Assembly: GCF_001421485.1 (NCBI RefSeq)
Contig: NZ_LMKK01000003.1
Span: forward strand, 434,001 to 498,000
Origin: Agreia sp. Leaf210
GTDB taxonomy: Bacteria > Actinomycetota > Actinomycetes > Actinomycetales > Microbacteriaceae
Reading direction: 5' to 3'
DNA: 64,000 nucleotides
Part shown: positions 16,476 to 24,346 of the stretch, piece by piece
How the letters are laid out: the number at the start of each line of letters is the position of its first letter
Position numbering within the stretch: the first letter of the stretch is position 1
Made by a program: the position numbers and the translations under genes
The notes under the pieces: model-generated
The model's input: only the letters and a program-made list of their open reading frames with translations
What the model was told of the DNA's origin: nothing
The model's database searches: none

Positions 16476-17792
16476 GTGACACCCCCTCCCTCCGACCCGT
16501 TTCCCGTAACCGCCCCCATGCCCGTGCTGACCTCGGCACCGCCATGGAAAGACACCTTCTCCTCACTGAGAGTCCCCAACTTCCGACTCTTCACCTCCGC
16601 CAATATCGTCGCCATGACGGCCCTCTGGATCCAGCGGATCGCCCAGGACTGGCTGGTACTCGAACTCTCCGGAAGCGTCGCCGCCGTCGGCCTGACCGTC
16701 GCTCTGCAGTTCGCACCGATGCTGTTCCTCGGGCTCTACGGTGGCGTGCTCGTCGACCGCTACTCGAAGCGGATGCTGCTGGCGATCACGCAGAGCGTCT
16801 CGCTGCTCGCCAGTGTCGCCTTGGCGGTGCTGGCGCTCACCGGAGTGGTCGAGGTATGGCACATCATGCTCGTCGCACTCGTCGTGGGTCTCGCCACGGT
16901 GATCGACAACCCCACCCGCCAGGTCTTCGTGAACGAACTCGTCGGGCCGAAGTATCTGCGCAACGCCATCAGCCTCAACTCGTCGGTCTTCCAGCTCGGC
17001 GCATTGATCGGGCCGGCGATCGGCGGGGTGCTGCTCGTCTCGGTCGGCGCCGGATGGTCGTTCGCGATCAACGCCGTCGCGTGCCTGGGTGTGGTGATCA
17101 CGGTCTTGATGCTGAATTCCGCCACCCTGTACCCGGCTCCCGTAGCCCCGCGGGCCAAGGGTCAGCTCAAGGAGGGCCTGTCGTACGTCTTGGCCAAGCC
17201 CACGATCCTCTGGACTGTCGTCATGGTGGCGTTCGTCGCGGTCTTCGCCCTCAACATGCCCGTGCTGCTCGCGGCCTACGCCTCGGATGTCTTCGACAGC
17301 GGACCCGGGGGATACGGTCTGTTCAACTCGCTCGTCGCCGTCGGTGCGCTGGCCGGCGCGGTGCTCTCGACCCGCCGGACGAGCATCCGGCTTCGGGCCG
17401 TGGTGATCACCGGCCTCGCCTGGGGAACCGTTCAGGCGATCGTCTCCGGTGCTCCCACCGAGCCCGTGGTCTGCGTGCTTCTCGTTGTGGTGGGGTTCTG
17501 CACGTTGCAGTTCCTCACGGGAGCGAACCAGCTCATCCAGCTGTCGAGCAACGTGTCTATCCGCGGCCGCGTCATGTCGGTCTACGTCCTGGTGCTGCTC
17601 GGTGGCCAGGCGCTCGGTGGCCCGCTCATGGGGTGGCTCGTCGAGAGCTACGGCGCCCCGTTCGGCATGCTCGTGTCGGGGGTGGTGCCCGCTGTCGCCG
17701 CGCTCGTCGTGGGCGTCGTGCTCGCTCGAAGCGGTCGATTCACCCTTCGGCTGCGCCGTCGCCTGCCGCTCCTCGCGATCGTTCAGCACTAG
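16476..17792 (+). CDS. MFS transporter divergent from LysR gene
   Basis: Twelve-helix major facilitator of 438 residues from the GTG at 16476. ATGs at 16383 and 16518 are alternatives; I disfavour 16383 because the DNA before about 16475 looks intergenic. The motif GGVLVDRYSKRMLL is in the 2-3 loop, and IDNPTRQVFVNELV matches the MFS_3 exporter group also seen in the neighbouring minus-strand transporter. The two transporters flank the LysR regulator and may handle related compounds. The C-terminus has a short basic cytoplasmic tail (RFTLRLRRRLP). The substrate is unknown. Confidence 0.88.
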   Translation: MTPPPSDPFPVTAPMPVLTSAPPWKDTFSSLRVPNFRLFTSANIVAMTALWIQRIAQDWLVLELSGSVAAVGLTVALQFAPMLFLGLYGGVLVDRYSKRMLLAITQSVSLLASVALAVLALTGVVEVWHIMLVALVVGLATVIDNPTRQVFVNELVGPKYLRNAISLNSSVFQLGALIGPAIGGVLLVSVGAGWSFAINAVACLGVVITVLMLNSATLYPAPVAPRAKGQLKEGLSYVLAKPTILWTVVMVAFVAVFALNMPVLLAAYASDVFDSGPGGYGLFNSLVAVGALAGAVLSTRRTSIRLRAVVITGLAWGTVQAIVSGAPTEPVVCVLLVVVGFCTLQFLTGANQLIQLSSNVSIRGRVMSVYVLVLLGGQALGGPLMGWLVESYGAPFGMLVSGVVPAVAALVVGVVLARSGRFTLRLRRRLPLLAIVQH

Positions 17793-17816
17793 CCGACCGG
17801 CTCTCGATCGATCTGC

Positions 17817-17913
17817 TAGAATCACAAGGTTGCCGTCTAACGGCCGCGGATAAAGAGAGCCCGCACATACTGTGACGGGCACCGCGCAATGAGGAGAAAG
17901 GGGATCACCAACT
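17817..17913 (+). promoter_or_regulatory. rpsO promoter and S15 leader hairpin
   Basis: TAGAAT at 17817-17822 is a good -10. The leader of about 85 nt contains GCCCGCACA (17859-17867), loop TAC, and TGTG-A-CGGGC (17871-17880): a 9-bp stem with one bulged A. The ribosome-binding site AGGAGAAAGG follows. Ribosomal protein S15 is known to repress its own mRNA through leader structures in several phyla. The position and shape fit, but S15 binding here is inference. Confidence 0.5.
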
Positions 17914-18183
17914 ATGGCTCTTGAAGCTGATGTCAAGAAGGCGATCATCGAAGAATACGCAACTCACCCCGGTGACACCGGATCCCCCGAGGTCCAGGTC
18001 GCGATGCTCACGCGTCGCATCAAGGACCTCACGGAGCACCTCAAGGAGCACAAGCACGACCACCACTCGCGTCGTGGACTCCTGCTCCTGGTCGGACAGC
18101 GTCGCCGCCTGCTGGGTTACCTGGCCGATGTCGAGATCGGGCGCTACCGCGCGCTGATCGAGCGTCTGGGCCTGCGTCGATAG
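17914..18183 (+). CDS. rpsO: 30S ribosomal protein S15
   Basis: This 89-residue protein is S15 over its whole usual length. [39 protein letters not shown] and [11 protein letters not shown] cover the 16S rRNA-binding four-helix bundle. It binds the central domain of 16S rRNA early in 30S assembly. It has a strong Shine-Dalgarno (AGGAGAAAGG) and its own promoter, and ends at a perfect hairpin. In most actinobacteria pnp follows closely; here about 2.8 kb of other genes lies between them. Confidence 0.99.
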   Translation: MALEADVKKAIIEEYATHPGDTGSPEVQVAMLTRRIKDLTEHLKEHKHDHHSRRGLLLLVGQRRRLLGYLADVEIGRYRALIERLGLRR

Positions 18184-18202
18184 TTCGCCGCATTTCTTGA
18201 CG

Positions 18203-18236
18203 ATGGGCCGTTCTCCCCGAGGGGAGAACGGCCCAT
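18203..18236. terminator. rpsO terminator, perfect 16-bp stem
   Basis: ATGGGCCGTTCTCCCC (18203-18218) pairs perfectly with GGGGAGAACGGCCCAT (18221-18236) around a GA centre, in effect a tight CGAG tetraloop. It lies between convergent genes and can serve both directions. Confidence 0.85.
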
Positions 18237-18261
18237 TCGCATGTGTGGCGGTGTCTGGCTC

Positions 18262-18561
18262 TCAGACGCGGTCGTCGTCGCCGAGCTCGTCGGCACTCTC
18301 GGCCTTGTAGTCCTCGTCGTCGAGATCGTCGTTCGTCTCATCCGGATCGTCGATCTGCAGAGTGTCGATACTCTCCTCGACACTGAACTCCGTGTCCGTG
18401 CCGTCGAGCAGATCCTCGTCGAGGGACTCCTCATCGTCGACCGAGGGATCGCCCGGGTTCGTGAATTCGGCGTCGCCCCTGTCGTCGAGTTCGCTCGATA
18501 CCTCGAGCAGGTCCTCGTTGCCGTCGTTGTTGCTACTCTCGTCCAGTTCTCTGTCAGTCAT
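18262..18561 (-). CDS. very acidic hypothetical protein
   Basis: This 99-residue frame has over forty Asp/Glu residues and only a handful of basic ones. No hydrophobic core or membrane segment is visible, so it is probably disordered. I accept it as a gene because TAGAGT lies exactly 6 nt before its ATG on the minus strand, matching the leaderless pattern elsewhere here, and because it fills the gap between a bidirectional terminator and the VanZ gene. Function unknown; acidic small proteins of this kind can act as nucleic-acid mimics or chaperone-like tails, which is speculation. Confidence 0.65.
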   Translation of the reverse strand: MTDRELDESSNNDGNEDLLEVSSELDDRGDAEFTNPGDPSVDDEESLDEDLLDGTDTEFSVEESIDTLQIDDPDETNDDLDDEDYKAESADELGDDDRV

Positions 18562-18623
18562 ATCTCGACTCTAGAACAGAGCATGCACACGATCCACCAA
18601 GACTTGTGCGGCAGTATCGAGTC

Positions 18624-19091
18624 ATGTTCCGACGCCATCCCGTGCTCTCTCTGCTCACGGTTCTCTACCTGGCCGGCGTCGCATGGGTCACACTCGGTCC
18701 GGAGCCCTACGATGCGGGCACGAGCAGCGTTCTCTGGCGCTTCCTCGACTTCTTCGAACGCTACGAGGCCACCGACTGGATCACCTTCGACAGGGTCGAG
18801 TTCGTCGCGAATATCGCGATGTTCATCCCCCTGGGTGTCTTCTTCGTTCTGCTGTTCGGTCGTCGGCGCTGGTGGCTCGCGATCCTCCTCTGCGCGGCGA
18901 TCTCGTGCGCCATCGAGATCTGGCAGGGCGCACTCCTCCCGACGCGGGTCGCCGATCTCGACGATGTGCTGGCGAACACCTCCGGCGGCACCATCGGCGT
19001 GGTGCTCGGCGTCGTGCTGATGTCGGTGTCGCTCGCGCGGCGCGGCCGGCGTGGACGAGTTCGCGCACGAGCCGCGCAGGCGCTTGGATAG
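18624..19091 (+). CDS. VanZ family membrane protein
   Basis: This 155-residue protein from the ATG at 18624 has four predicted helices and the VanZ pattern. That includes the first helix ending AWVTLGP, VEFVANIAMFIPLGVFFVLLF, CAAISCAIEIWQGALLPTRVADLDDVLANTSGG and a last helix. VanZ-like proteins are implicated in glycopeptide or lipoglycopeptide tolerance in some Gram-positives, but most have no known role. The earlier GTG at 18606 adds six residues and is less likely. The promoter of the next gene lies inside its 3' end. Confidence 0.88.
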   Translation: MFRRHPVLSLLTVLYLAGVAWVTLGPEPYDAGTSSVLWRFLDFFERYEATDWITFDRVEFVANIAMFIPLGVFFVLLFGRRRWWLAILLCAAISCAIEIWQGALLPTRVADLDDVLANTSGGTIGVVLGVVLMSVSLARRGRRGRVRARAAQALG

Positions 19092-19095
19092 ACGA
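19084..19095 (+). promoter_or_regulatory. TTGGAT-N6 start signal of HIRAN-like gene 1
   Basis: TTGGAT (19084-19089) is followed by exactly 6 nt and the ATG at 19096. The same arrangement recurs before the two downstream paralogues (19570-19575 TTGAAT, 20035-20040 TTGGAT). It resembles the leaderless -10 spacing used elsewhere in this window but with TTGRAT instead of TANNNT. Confidence 0.5.
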
Positions 19096-19527
19096 ATGAG
19101 ATTCCTTTCGTTCGGCCGTGTCAACAACCCCGAGCTCGCGAAGACCGACCAGGGTGCGGGATCGCTCGACGACTACCTCTACGACCTGATACCCCGCAAT
19201 CAGAAGGTGCGCATCCAGCTGGCCGACAGCGATCCCTGTCAGGACGCGCTGCGCGCGGTCCTCGACCAGGGAGTGACCGAGACCGAGGCCTTCATCTCGC
19301 GACGCAGCGTCGACGACGAACGAACGGATGCGCCGACGCCCGTGCGGCTCTTCGTGAACCAGCGGCCCTCCCCGGTCGTCGGCTTCATACCCCGCGGTCT
19401 CGAGGCTCCGGTCGAAGCCGCACTCGGTCGGCTCGTCGATTCGGGCAAGTCGACCCGTATGAAGGCCACGATCCGACAGACCAAGAACGGCCTGCGGGTC
19501 GATCTGGCTATCGGCCTGACTCGCTGA
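19096..19527 (+). CDS. HIRAN-like domain protein, first of three tandem paralogues
   Basis: Soluble 143-residue protein. Its core reads SDPCQDALRAVL, AFISRRSVDDERTDAPTPVRLFV and VVGFIPRGLEAPVEAALGRL. This order matches the HIRAN pattern: a G/S-x-S-x-x-Q-x-x-L helix start, an R/E-x(2)-N/D-x-x-D-x-x-A-V strand, and vGylPr followed by a helix. HIRAN domains bind DNA 3' ends in HLTF and occur alone or fused to nucleases or helicases in bacteria. The resemblance is by eye and needs a profile search. It is about 45% identical to the next gene. No catalytic residues are evident. Confidence 0.7.
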   Translation: MRFLSFGRVNNPELAKTDQGAGSLDDYLYDLIPRNQKVRIQLADSDPCQDALRAVLDQGVTETEAFISRRSVDDERTDAPTPVRLFVNQRPSPVVGFIPRGLEAPVEAALGRLVDSGKSTRMKATIRQTKNGLRVDLAIGLTR

Positions 19528-19581
19528 GCCATTCCGCATCTCGCTCTTCCTTCCCGAATGCCGGGGGAGTTGAATGGCTCC

Positions 19582-20007
19582 ATGGTCATCGGCGATCGCA
19601 GAGAGTCGGACGTGCCCGACAAGCACGATGCGGGTGCGGGCTCCCTCGCCGACTACACCTACAATCTCTTCCCCCGGTTCACCAGCGTCACGTTGAAGGT
19701 CGCCGGCAGCTCACCCTTCCAGAACGAGTTGACCGAGCTTCAGGAGGCGCTGGTTTCTCCGACGGACGCATTCGTCGAGCGCCGTCCGCCGGCCGAGGAT
19801 CGCGTAGACGCCCCGATGCCGGTGCGTCTCTGGATGGGCTCGGAGCTCAGCGGCGTCGTAGGCTTCGTGCCTCGTGGCCTCGAGGCACCGGTCGACGCCT
19901 GCCTGGGGCGGTTGTCCGACAGGGGCAAGGCGCCCCGCATCCCGTGTGACATCGTCGTCACTCGGCACGGACTCCGTGTCGTACTCCGGATGGGCCGCGC
20001 CTACTGA
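19582..20007 (+). CDS. HIRAN-like domain protein, second of three tandem paralogues
   Basis: This 141-residue protein aligns with its upstream neighbour almost end to end. Shared positions include GAGSL-DY-Y-L-PR near the N-terminus, then P-x-Q-x-x-L, AFxxRR, R-x-DAP-x-PVRL, VVGFxPRGLEAPVxAxLGRL, and GLRVxL near the end. The conserved middle and the variable strand after it suggest a common fold with different partners. The ATG at 19582 is chosen because TTGAAT sits 6 nt upstream, like the signal of the two paralogues; ATG 19558 and GTG 19612 are possible. Function unknown. Confidence 0.7.
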   Translation: MVIGDRRESDVPDKHDAGAGSLADYTYNLFPRFTSVTLKVAGSSPFQNELTELQEALVSPTDAFVERRPPAEDRVDAPMPVRLWMGSELSGVVGFVPRGLEAPVDACLGRLSDRGKAPRIPCDIVVTRHGLRVVLRMGRAY

Positions 20008-20046
20008 CGGTCGGGCCAGCGTGCTCGGACGTGCTTGGATTGAGCA

Positions 20047-20688
20047 ATGCCCGCACCCCGCAGAAAGCTCTCCCTCCTCGTGTGGGAGCCGTTTCTCCTG
20101 GGCATCGTTGTCGTCGCCGCCCTGGCTGCTTCGATGACGTCGCGTGTGCCTGTGGTGGGCACCGTGATCGGAATCGTCGCGGTCGTCGTGGCCGTGCCGG
20201 CCATCGTGCAGATCGTGCGCCTCGGGGTTCGAAGCGGGCGAGATCGCAATTCCGCGTCACGACTCGTGAGGCTCGACGGATTCGACCTGCGGGAGATCGC
20301 TGTCGACGGCGTGCTCATGCTCGACGAGAGCAACCGGCGTCAGGACTCCATCGACCTCGCGCTCGGCTGGACCGATCCCGCCCTGACCGTCGTGCTCTGG
20401 CCCGGAGCGACCCGCTGGCTCGGCCGTGAGCTCCGGGTCGAGGCGTACTTCGCAGGTGGGCCGACGCCCGCTCGCGCGGGATTCCTTCCTCGGGGGACCG
20501 GCGCATCCATCGGGAAGACCCTCGAGGCCCTCCGAGACGAGGGAGTGCTCGTGACGGTGCCCGCACGAGTCTTCGGCGACGGCAAGCTGCCCGATCCGTC
20601 TCGACCGTTCACCCGTCTGTCTCGCCCGCTTACGGTCGAGGTCGGCCGACCCGCCGAAGGCGCAATCGACGCTATCCGGCTGCATTGA
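20047..20688 (+). CDS. membrane-anchored HIRAN-like protein, third paralogue
   Basis: Protein of 213 residues. Two hydrophobic helices (about 14-30 and 36-60) separated by a short polar turn form an N-terminal membrane hairpin. The remaining 150 residues are soluble and contain a HIRAN-like core: RQDSIDLAL, GRELRVEAYF, ARAGFLPRGTGASIGKTLEALRDEG, then VTVPARVFG. GFLPRG-helix-x-x-G matches GFIPRG/GFVPRG of the two upstream proteins, so it looks like a more diverged relative tethered to the inner membrane face. TTGGAT is 6 nt before its ATG. It lies immediately before the pnp leader. Function unknown. Confidence 0.72.
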   Translation: MPAPRRKLSLLVWEPFLLGIVVVAALAASMTSRVPVVGTVIGIVAVVVAVPAIVQIVRLGVRSGRDRNSASRLVRLDGFDLREIAVDGVLMLDESNRRQDSIDLALGWTDPALTVVLWPGATRWLGRELRVEAYFAGGPTPARAGFLPRGTGASIGKTLEALRDEGVLVTVPARVFGDGKLPDPSRPFTRLSRPLTVEVGRPAEGAIDAIRLH

Positions 20689-21044
20689 GCACACGCCTGC
20701 TAAGATCAGCCTGTTGCCCCTCGTGGGCAATGCGAACAAATAAATACACGAGCATCAAATGCGGAGCAGGCCGGCAGGACGCTGGTCACCGGTGGTGGGT
20801 TTCGGAACGCGAGAAGTGGTCCGAGGTTTTCTACTGTTGGCCAGACATGCGCCCCATGCTCTGATGGTTCTGACGAATCCCTCGGATTCGATAAGGCGCG
20901 TACGTGCACGGGTCTCGCAATCGGCGAGCACCCGCATGTCGCTCTGTCACCCCACTCCGCTGTACGCATCGCGAGAGCCCACACGGGGCCGCGAATTCTC
21001 TTCGCCTGCATGGCGGGAGACAACACATAAGGAGAAACCCCCAT
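20689..21044 (+). promoter_or_regulatory. long pnp leader with two hairpins (356 nt without a gene)
   Basis: This gap holds no convincing gene. TAAGAT at 20701-20706 is a possible -10. TTGCCC (20714-20719) pairs with GGGCAA (20725-20730), and CGAATCC (20874-20880) pairs with GGATTCG (20884-20890) around CTC. AAGGAG precedes the start at 21045. PNPase in E. coli represses its own mRNA through leader stems cut by RNase III; a comparable role is only an inference. Confidence 0.5.
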
Positions 21045-23318
21045 ATGGAGGGTCCAGAAATCAAATTCGCCGAAGCCGTTATCGATAACGGCAAGTTCGG
21101 CACCCGCACGGTCCGCTTCGAAGCGGGACGTCTGGCACAGCAGGCACAGGGCGCCGTCGCGGCCTACCTCGACGAGGAAACCATGCTGCTGAGTGCCACC
21201 AGCATCGGAAAGCACCCGAAGGACAACTTCGACTTCTTCCCGCTCACCATCGATGTCGAAGAGCGCAGCTACGCCGCGGGAAAGATCCCCGGATCGTTCT
21301 TCCGCCGTGAGGGACGTCCCTCGACCGAGGCCATCCTGGTCTGCCGCCTGATCGACCGCCCCCTGCGCCCGTCGTTCGTCAACGGCCTCCGCAACGAGGT
21401 CCAGGTCGTCATCACGGTGCTCAGCATCGCGCCCGATGAGTTCTACGACACCCTGGCGATCAACGCGGCCTCCGCATCGAGCCAGATCTCGGGCATCCCG
21501 TTCTCGGGCCCCATCGCCGGCGTACGCCTGGCACTGATCGGTGACCAGTGGGTCGCCTTCCCCAAGTACTCGCAGCTCGAAGAGGCCGTGTTCGACCTGA
21601 CCGTCGCCGGCCGCGTCGTCACCGACGCCCAGGGCAACCAGGACGTCGCGATCATGATGGTCGAGGCCGAGGCCACCGAGAACAGCTGGAACCTGATTCA
21701 GGCCGGCGCCACGAAGCCGAACGAGGAGATCGTGGCCCAGGGCCTCGAGGCCGCCAAGCCGTTCCTCAAGCAGCTCGTCGAGGCCCAGGCCTCGCTCGCC
21801 GCGCAGGTGAACAAGCCCGTCCGCGAATACCCCGTGTTCCCCGCCTACAGCCAGGCTGGATACGACGCGGTCGCAGAACTCGCGTACGACGAGCTCGTCT
21901 CGATCTACCAGATCGCCGACAAGACCGAGCGCCAGGATGCAGACGACGCACTGAAAGAGCGCGTCAAGCTCGCTATCAACGAGAAGGTCTCCGCAGGCGA
22001 ACTGTCGGGCGACATCCCGCCGATGGTCTCGGCCGCATACAAGTCGGTCACCAAGACCGTCGTCCGCGGTCGTATCCTCACCGAGGGCGTCCGCATTGAT
22101 GGTCGTGGCCTCGCCGACATCCGTCCGCTCGATGCCGAGGTTCAGGTCATCCCGCGCGTGCACGGTTCCGCCATCTTCCAGCGCGGTGAGACCCAGATCC
22201 TGGGCGTCACCACGCTGAACATGCTCAAGATGGAGCAGCAGATCGACTCGCTGAGCCCGATCAAGAAGAAGCGCTACCTGCACCACTACAACTTCCCGCC
22301 CTACTCCACCGGTGAGACGGGTCGCGTCGGTTCGCCGAAGCGCCGCGAGATCGGGCACGGCTTCCTGGCCGAGCGCGCCATCGCACCCGTGCTTCCCAGC
22401 CGCGACGAGTTCCCCTACGCCATCCGCCAGGTCTCCGAGGCTCTGGGTTCCAACGGCTCCACGTCGATGGGTTCCGTCTGCGCCTCGACCCTGTCGCTGC
22501 TGAACGCCGGTGTGCCGCTGCGCGCACCCGTCGCCGGAATCGCCATGGGCCTCGTCTCCGACACCATCGACGGAGAGACCCGTTACGCGGCCCTCACCGA
22601 CATCCTGGGTGCAGAAGACGCGCTCGGCGACATGGACTTCAAGGTCGCCGGAACGAGTGATTTCATCACCGCGATCCAGCTCGACACGAAGCTCGACGGT
22701 CTGCCCACGAGCGTGCTCGACGGCGCCCTGAAGCAGGCGAAGGCCGCGCGCACCGCGATCCTCAACGTCATCAACTCCGCGATCGACGCTCCCGACGAGA
22801 TGGCACCGACCGCGCCCCGCGTGATCAGCGTGCAGATCCCCGTCGACAAGATCGGCGAGCTGATCGGCCCGAAGGGCAAGACGATCAACTCCATCCAGGA
22901 CGAGACCGGCGCCGACATCTCGATCGAGGAAGACGGAACCGTGTACATCGGTGCCGTCGACGGTCCCTCCGCCGAGGCCGCTCGCGCCCAGGTCAACGCG
23001 ATCGCCAACCCGACCAACCCCGAGGTCGGCGAGCAGTTCCTCGGAACCGTCGTCAAGATCGCGACGTTCGGTGCGTTCGTGTCGCTGCTTCCGGGCAAGG
23101 ACGGCCTGCTGCACATCTCCGAGGTGCGCAAGCTCGCCGGTGGCAAGCGCGTAGAGAACGTCGAAGACGTGCTCGGCGTCGGCCAGAAGATCCTGGTCGA
23201 GATCACCAAGATCGACGACCGCGGAAAGCTGTCGCTCGCTCCGGTCGTTGCCGACGAATCCGACACCGAGGGATCCGCTGCAGCCAGCGAGGGTCCCGAG
23301 GCTCCGGCCGAAGGCTAG
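21045..23318 (+). CDS. pnp: polyribonucleotide nucleotidyltransferase (PNPase)
   Basis: This 757-residue protein from the ATG at 21045 (AAGGAGAAACCCCC upstream) is full length. Two RNase PH-like cores (about 15-145 and 335-470, the latter with [17 protein letters not shown]) flank the helical linker. A KH domain ([19 protein letters not shown], about 600-660) and an S1 domain ([33 protein letters not shown], about 665-735) follow. It degrades RNA 3' to 5' with phosphate and can add tails; in actinobacteria it is a major RNA turnover enzyme. The frame upstream of 21045 is open but belongs to the leader. A terminator follows. Confidence 0.99.
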   Translation: MEGPEIKFAEAVIDNGKFGTRTVRFEAGRLAQQAQGAVAAYLDEETMLLSATSIGKHPKDNFDFFPLTIDVEERSYAAGKIPGSFFRREGRPSTEAILVCRLIDRPLRPSFVNGLRNEVQVVITVLSIAPDEFYDTLAINAASASSQISGIPFSGPIAGVRLALIGDQWVAFPKYSQLEEAVFDLTVAGRVVTDAQGNQDVAIMMVEAEATENSWNLIQAGATKPNEEIVAQGLEAAKPFLKQLVEAQASLAAQVNKPVREYPVFPAYSQAGYDAVAELAYDELVSIYQIADKTERQDADDALKERVKLAINEKVSAGELSGDIPPMVSAAYKSVTKTVVRGRILTEGVRIDGRGLADIRPLDAEVQVIPRVHGSAIFQRGETQILGVTTLNMLKMEQQIDSLSPIKKKRYLHHYNFPPYSTGETGRVGSPKRREIGHGFLAERAIAPVLPSRDEFPYAIRQVSEALGSNGSTSMGSVCASTLSLLNAGVPLRAPVAGIAMGLVSDTIDGETRYAALTDILGAEDALGDMDFKVAGTSDFITAIQLDTKLDGLPTSVLDGALKQAKAARTAILNVINSAIDAPDEMAPTAPRVISVQIPVDKIGELIGPKGKTINSIQDETGADISIEEDGTVYIGAVDGPSAEAARAQVNAIANPTNPEVGEQFLGTVVKIATFGAFVSLLPGKDGLLHISEVRKLAGGKRVENVEDVLGVGQKILVEITKIDDRGKLSLAPVVADESDTEGSAAASEGPEAPAEG

Positions 23319-23333
23319 TCACCTCTGATCGAC

Positions 23334-23361
23334 GGCCCGTCCCACTCCGGTGGGGCGGGCC
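23334..23361 (+). terminator. pnp terminator
   Basis: GGCCCGTCCCAC (23334-23345), loop TCCG, GTGGGGCGGGCC (23350-23361): a 12-bp stem with one G-U pair, followed by TTCGTCATTTCT. Confidence 0.85.
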
Positions 23362-23398
23362 TTCGTCATTTCTCCGGTCTCACAACTACACTGCCCTC

Positions 23399-24331
23399 AT
23401 GACGCCGAACGACGACGCCAGCTCCAGCCAAGGCCTGCCACCCGCCCGATTCCGACTCGCCATCGACGGAAACGTCTTCGGGTGGGCTTCTGGCGTCGCC
23501 GCGACCGCCGAGGCCCTCGATGCGTTTCATGGGGCCGGCGGCCGGCTCATCTCCACGGCCGATCACTACGCGGGCGGTCGCAGCGAGATCATGATCGGCA
23601 ATTGGGTGCGCAGCCGAAAGGCGCGCTCCCGCGTGTTCCTCGCCACCAAGATCGGCCGCCATCCGGATGCGCCCGGCCTCTCCGCCAGCGACATCGTGAC
23701 GGCGACCGAGGCGAGCCTCGAGCGGCTCCAGACCGATCACCTCGACCTGCTCTCGTTCGACAGCGACCACCCGCACACGCCGCTTGAGGAGAGTCTGGCG
23801 GCTGCCGCCACGCTCATCGACAGCGGCAAGATCCGGGCATTGGCGGCGTCATCGTATTCCGGCGCCCGTCTCCTCGAGGCGCGCAGGCTCGCAGACGAGA
23901 ACGAACTGCCCCGTTTTCGAGCGGTGTTCAGCCCGTACAGCCTGATGACCCGACGACCGGTCGAGAACGACCTGTTGCCCGCAGCGAAGTCGCTCAACAT
24001 CGGTATCTTCGCCCGGCTGCCCCTGGCGAACGGCTTCCTCACCGGCGATTACCGCGTGCGGAGCGACGTTCCGGAGTCGATCATGTTCGCCGATGCGGCC
24101 ACGCACGTGGGTCGCGAGGGATTCCGAGTCCTGAAATCGCTCGAGCGGGTCGCCGCTGAGCAGAACGCGTCACTCGCCGCGTGTGCGCTCGCCTGGGTTC
24201 GATCGAAACCGAACGTCATCGCTCCCGTGGTGCGGGCGGCGTCGGCGAAACAGGTCGCCGACCTCGTCGCATCCGCCGATCTGGTTCTCGAGCCGCACCA
24301 GCTGAACGCCCTCGATCGCGCATCGGAGTGA
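23399..24331 (+). CDS. aldo/keto reductase, second type
   Basis: This 310-residue member of the larger aldo/keto reductase (Tas/YghZ-like) group is distinct from the one near the left edge. STADHYAGGRSE carries the Asp and Tyr of the tetrad, ATKIGR the Lys, and FDSDHPHTPLEES replaces the usual YQ-x-H-x-x-D segment and contains the catalytic His candidates. The motif region is less canonical than in typical AKRs, so activity is probable but not certain. TACACT at 23387-23392 is 6 nt before the ATG. It is followed 15 bp downstream by the M16 peptidase and may share a function only by position. Confidence 0.85.
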   Translation: MTPNDDASSSQGLPPARFRLAIDGNVFGWASGVAATAEALDAFHGAGGRLISTADHYAGGRSEIMIGNWVRSRKARSRVFLATKIGRHPDAPGLSASDIVTATEASLERLQTDHLDLLSFDSDHPHTPLEESLAAAATLIDSGKIRALAASSYSGARLLEARRLADENELPRFRAVFSPYSLMTRRPVENDLLPAAKSLNIGIFARLPLANGFLTGDYRVRSDVPESIMFADAATHVGREGFRVLKSLERVAAEQNASLAACALAWVRSKPNVIAPVVRAASAKQVADLVASADLVLEPHQLNALDRASE

Positions 24332-24346
24332 CATAGGCTGGGCCCG

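Noticed and set aside
20904-21044. N-terminal extension of PNPase by 47 residues
   Set aside because: The extra residues do not resemble PNPase, the region has leader hairpins, and a strong ribosome-binding site precedes the ATG at 21045.
20706-23114. Minus-strand open frame of about 800 codons opposite pnp
   Set aside because: It is the antisense of a certain gene, with a repetitive [14 protein letters not shown]-type composition typical of mirrored GC-rich codons.
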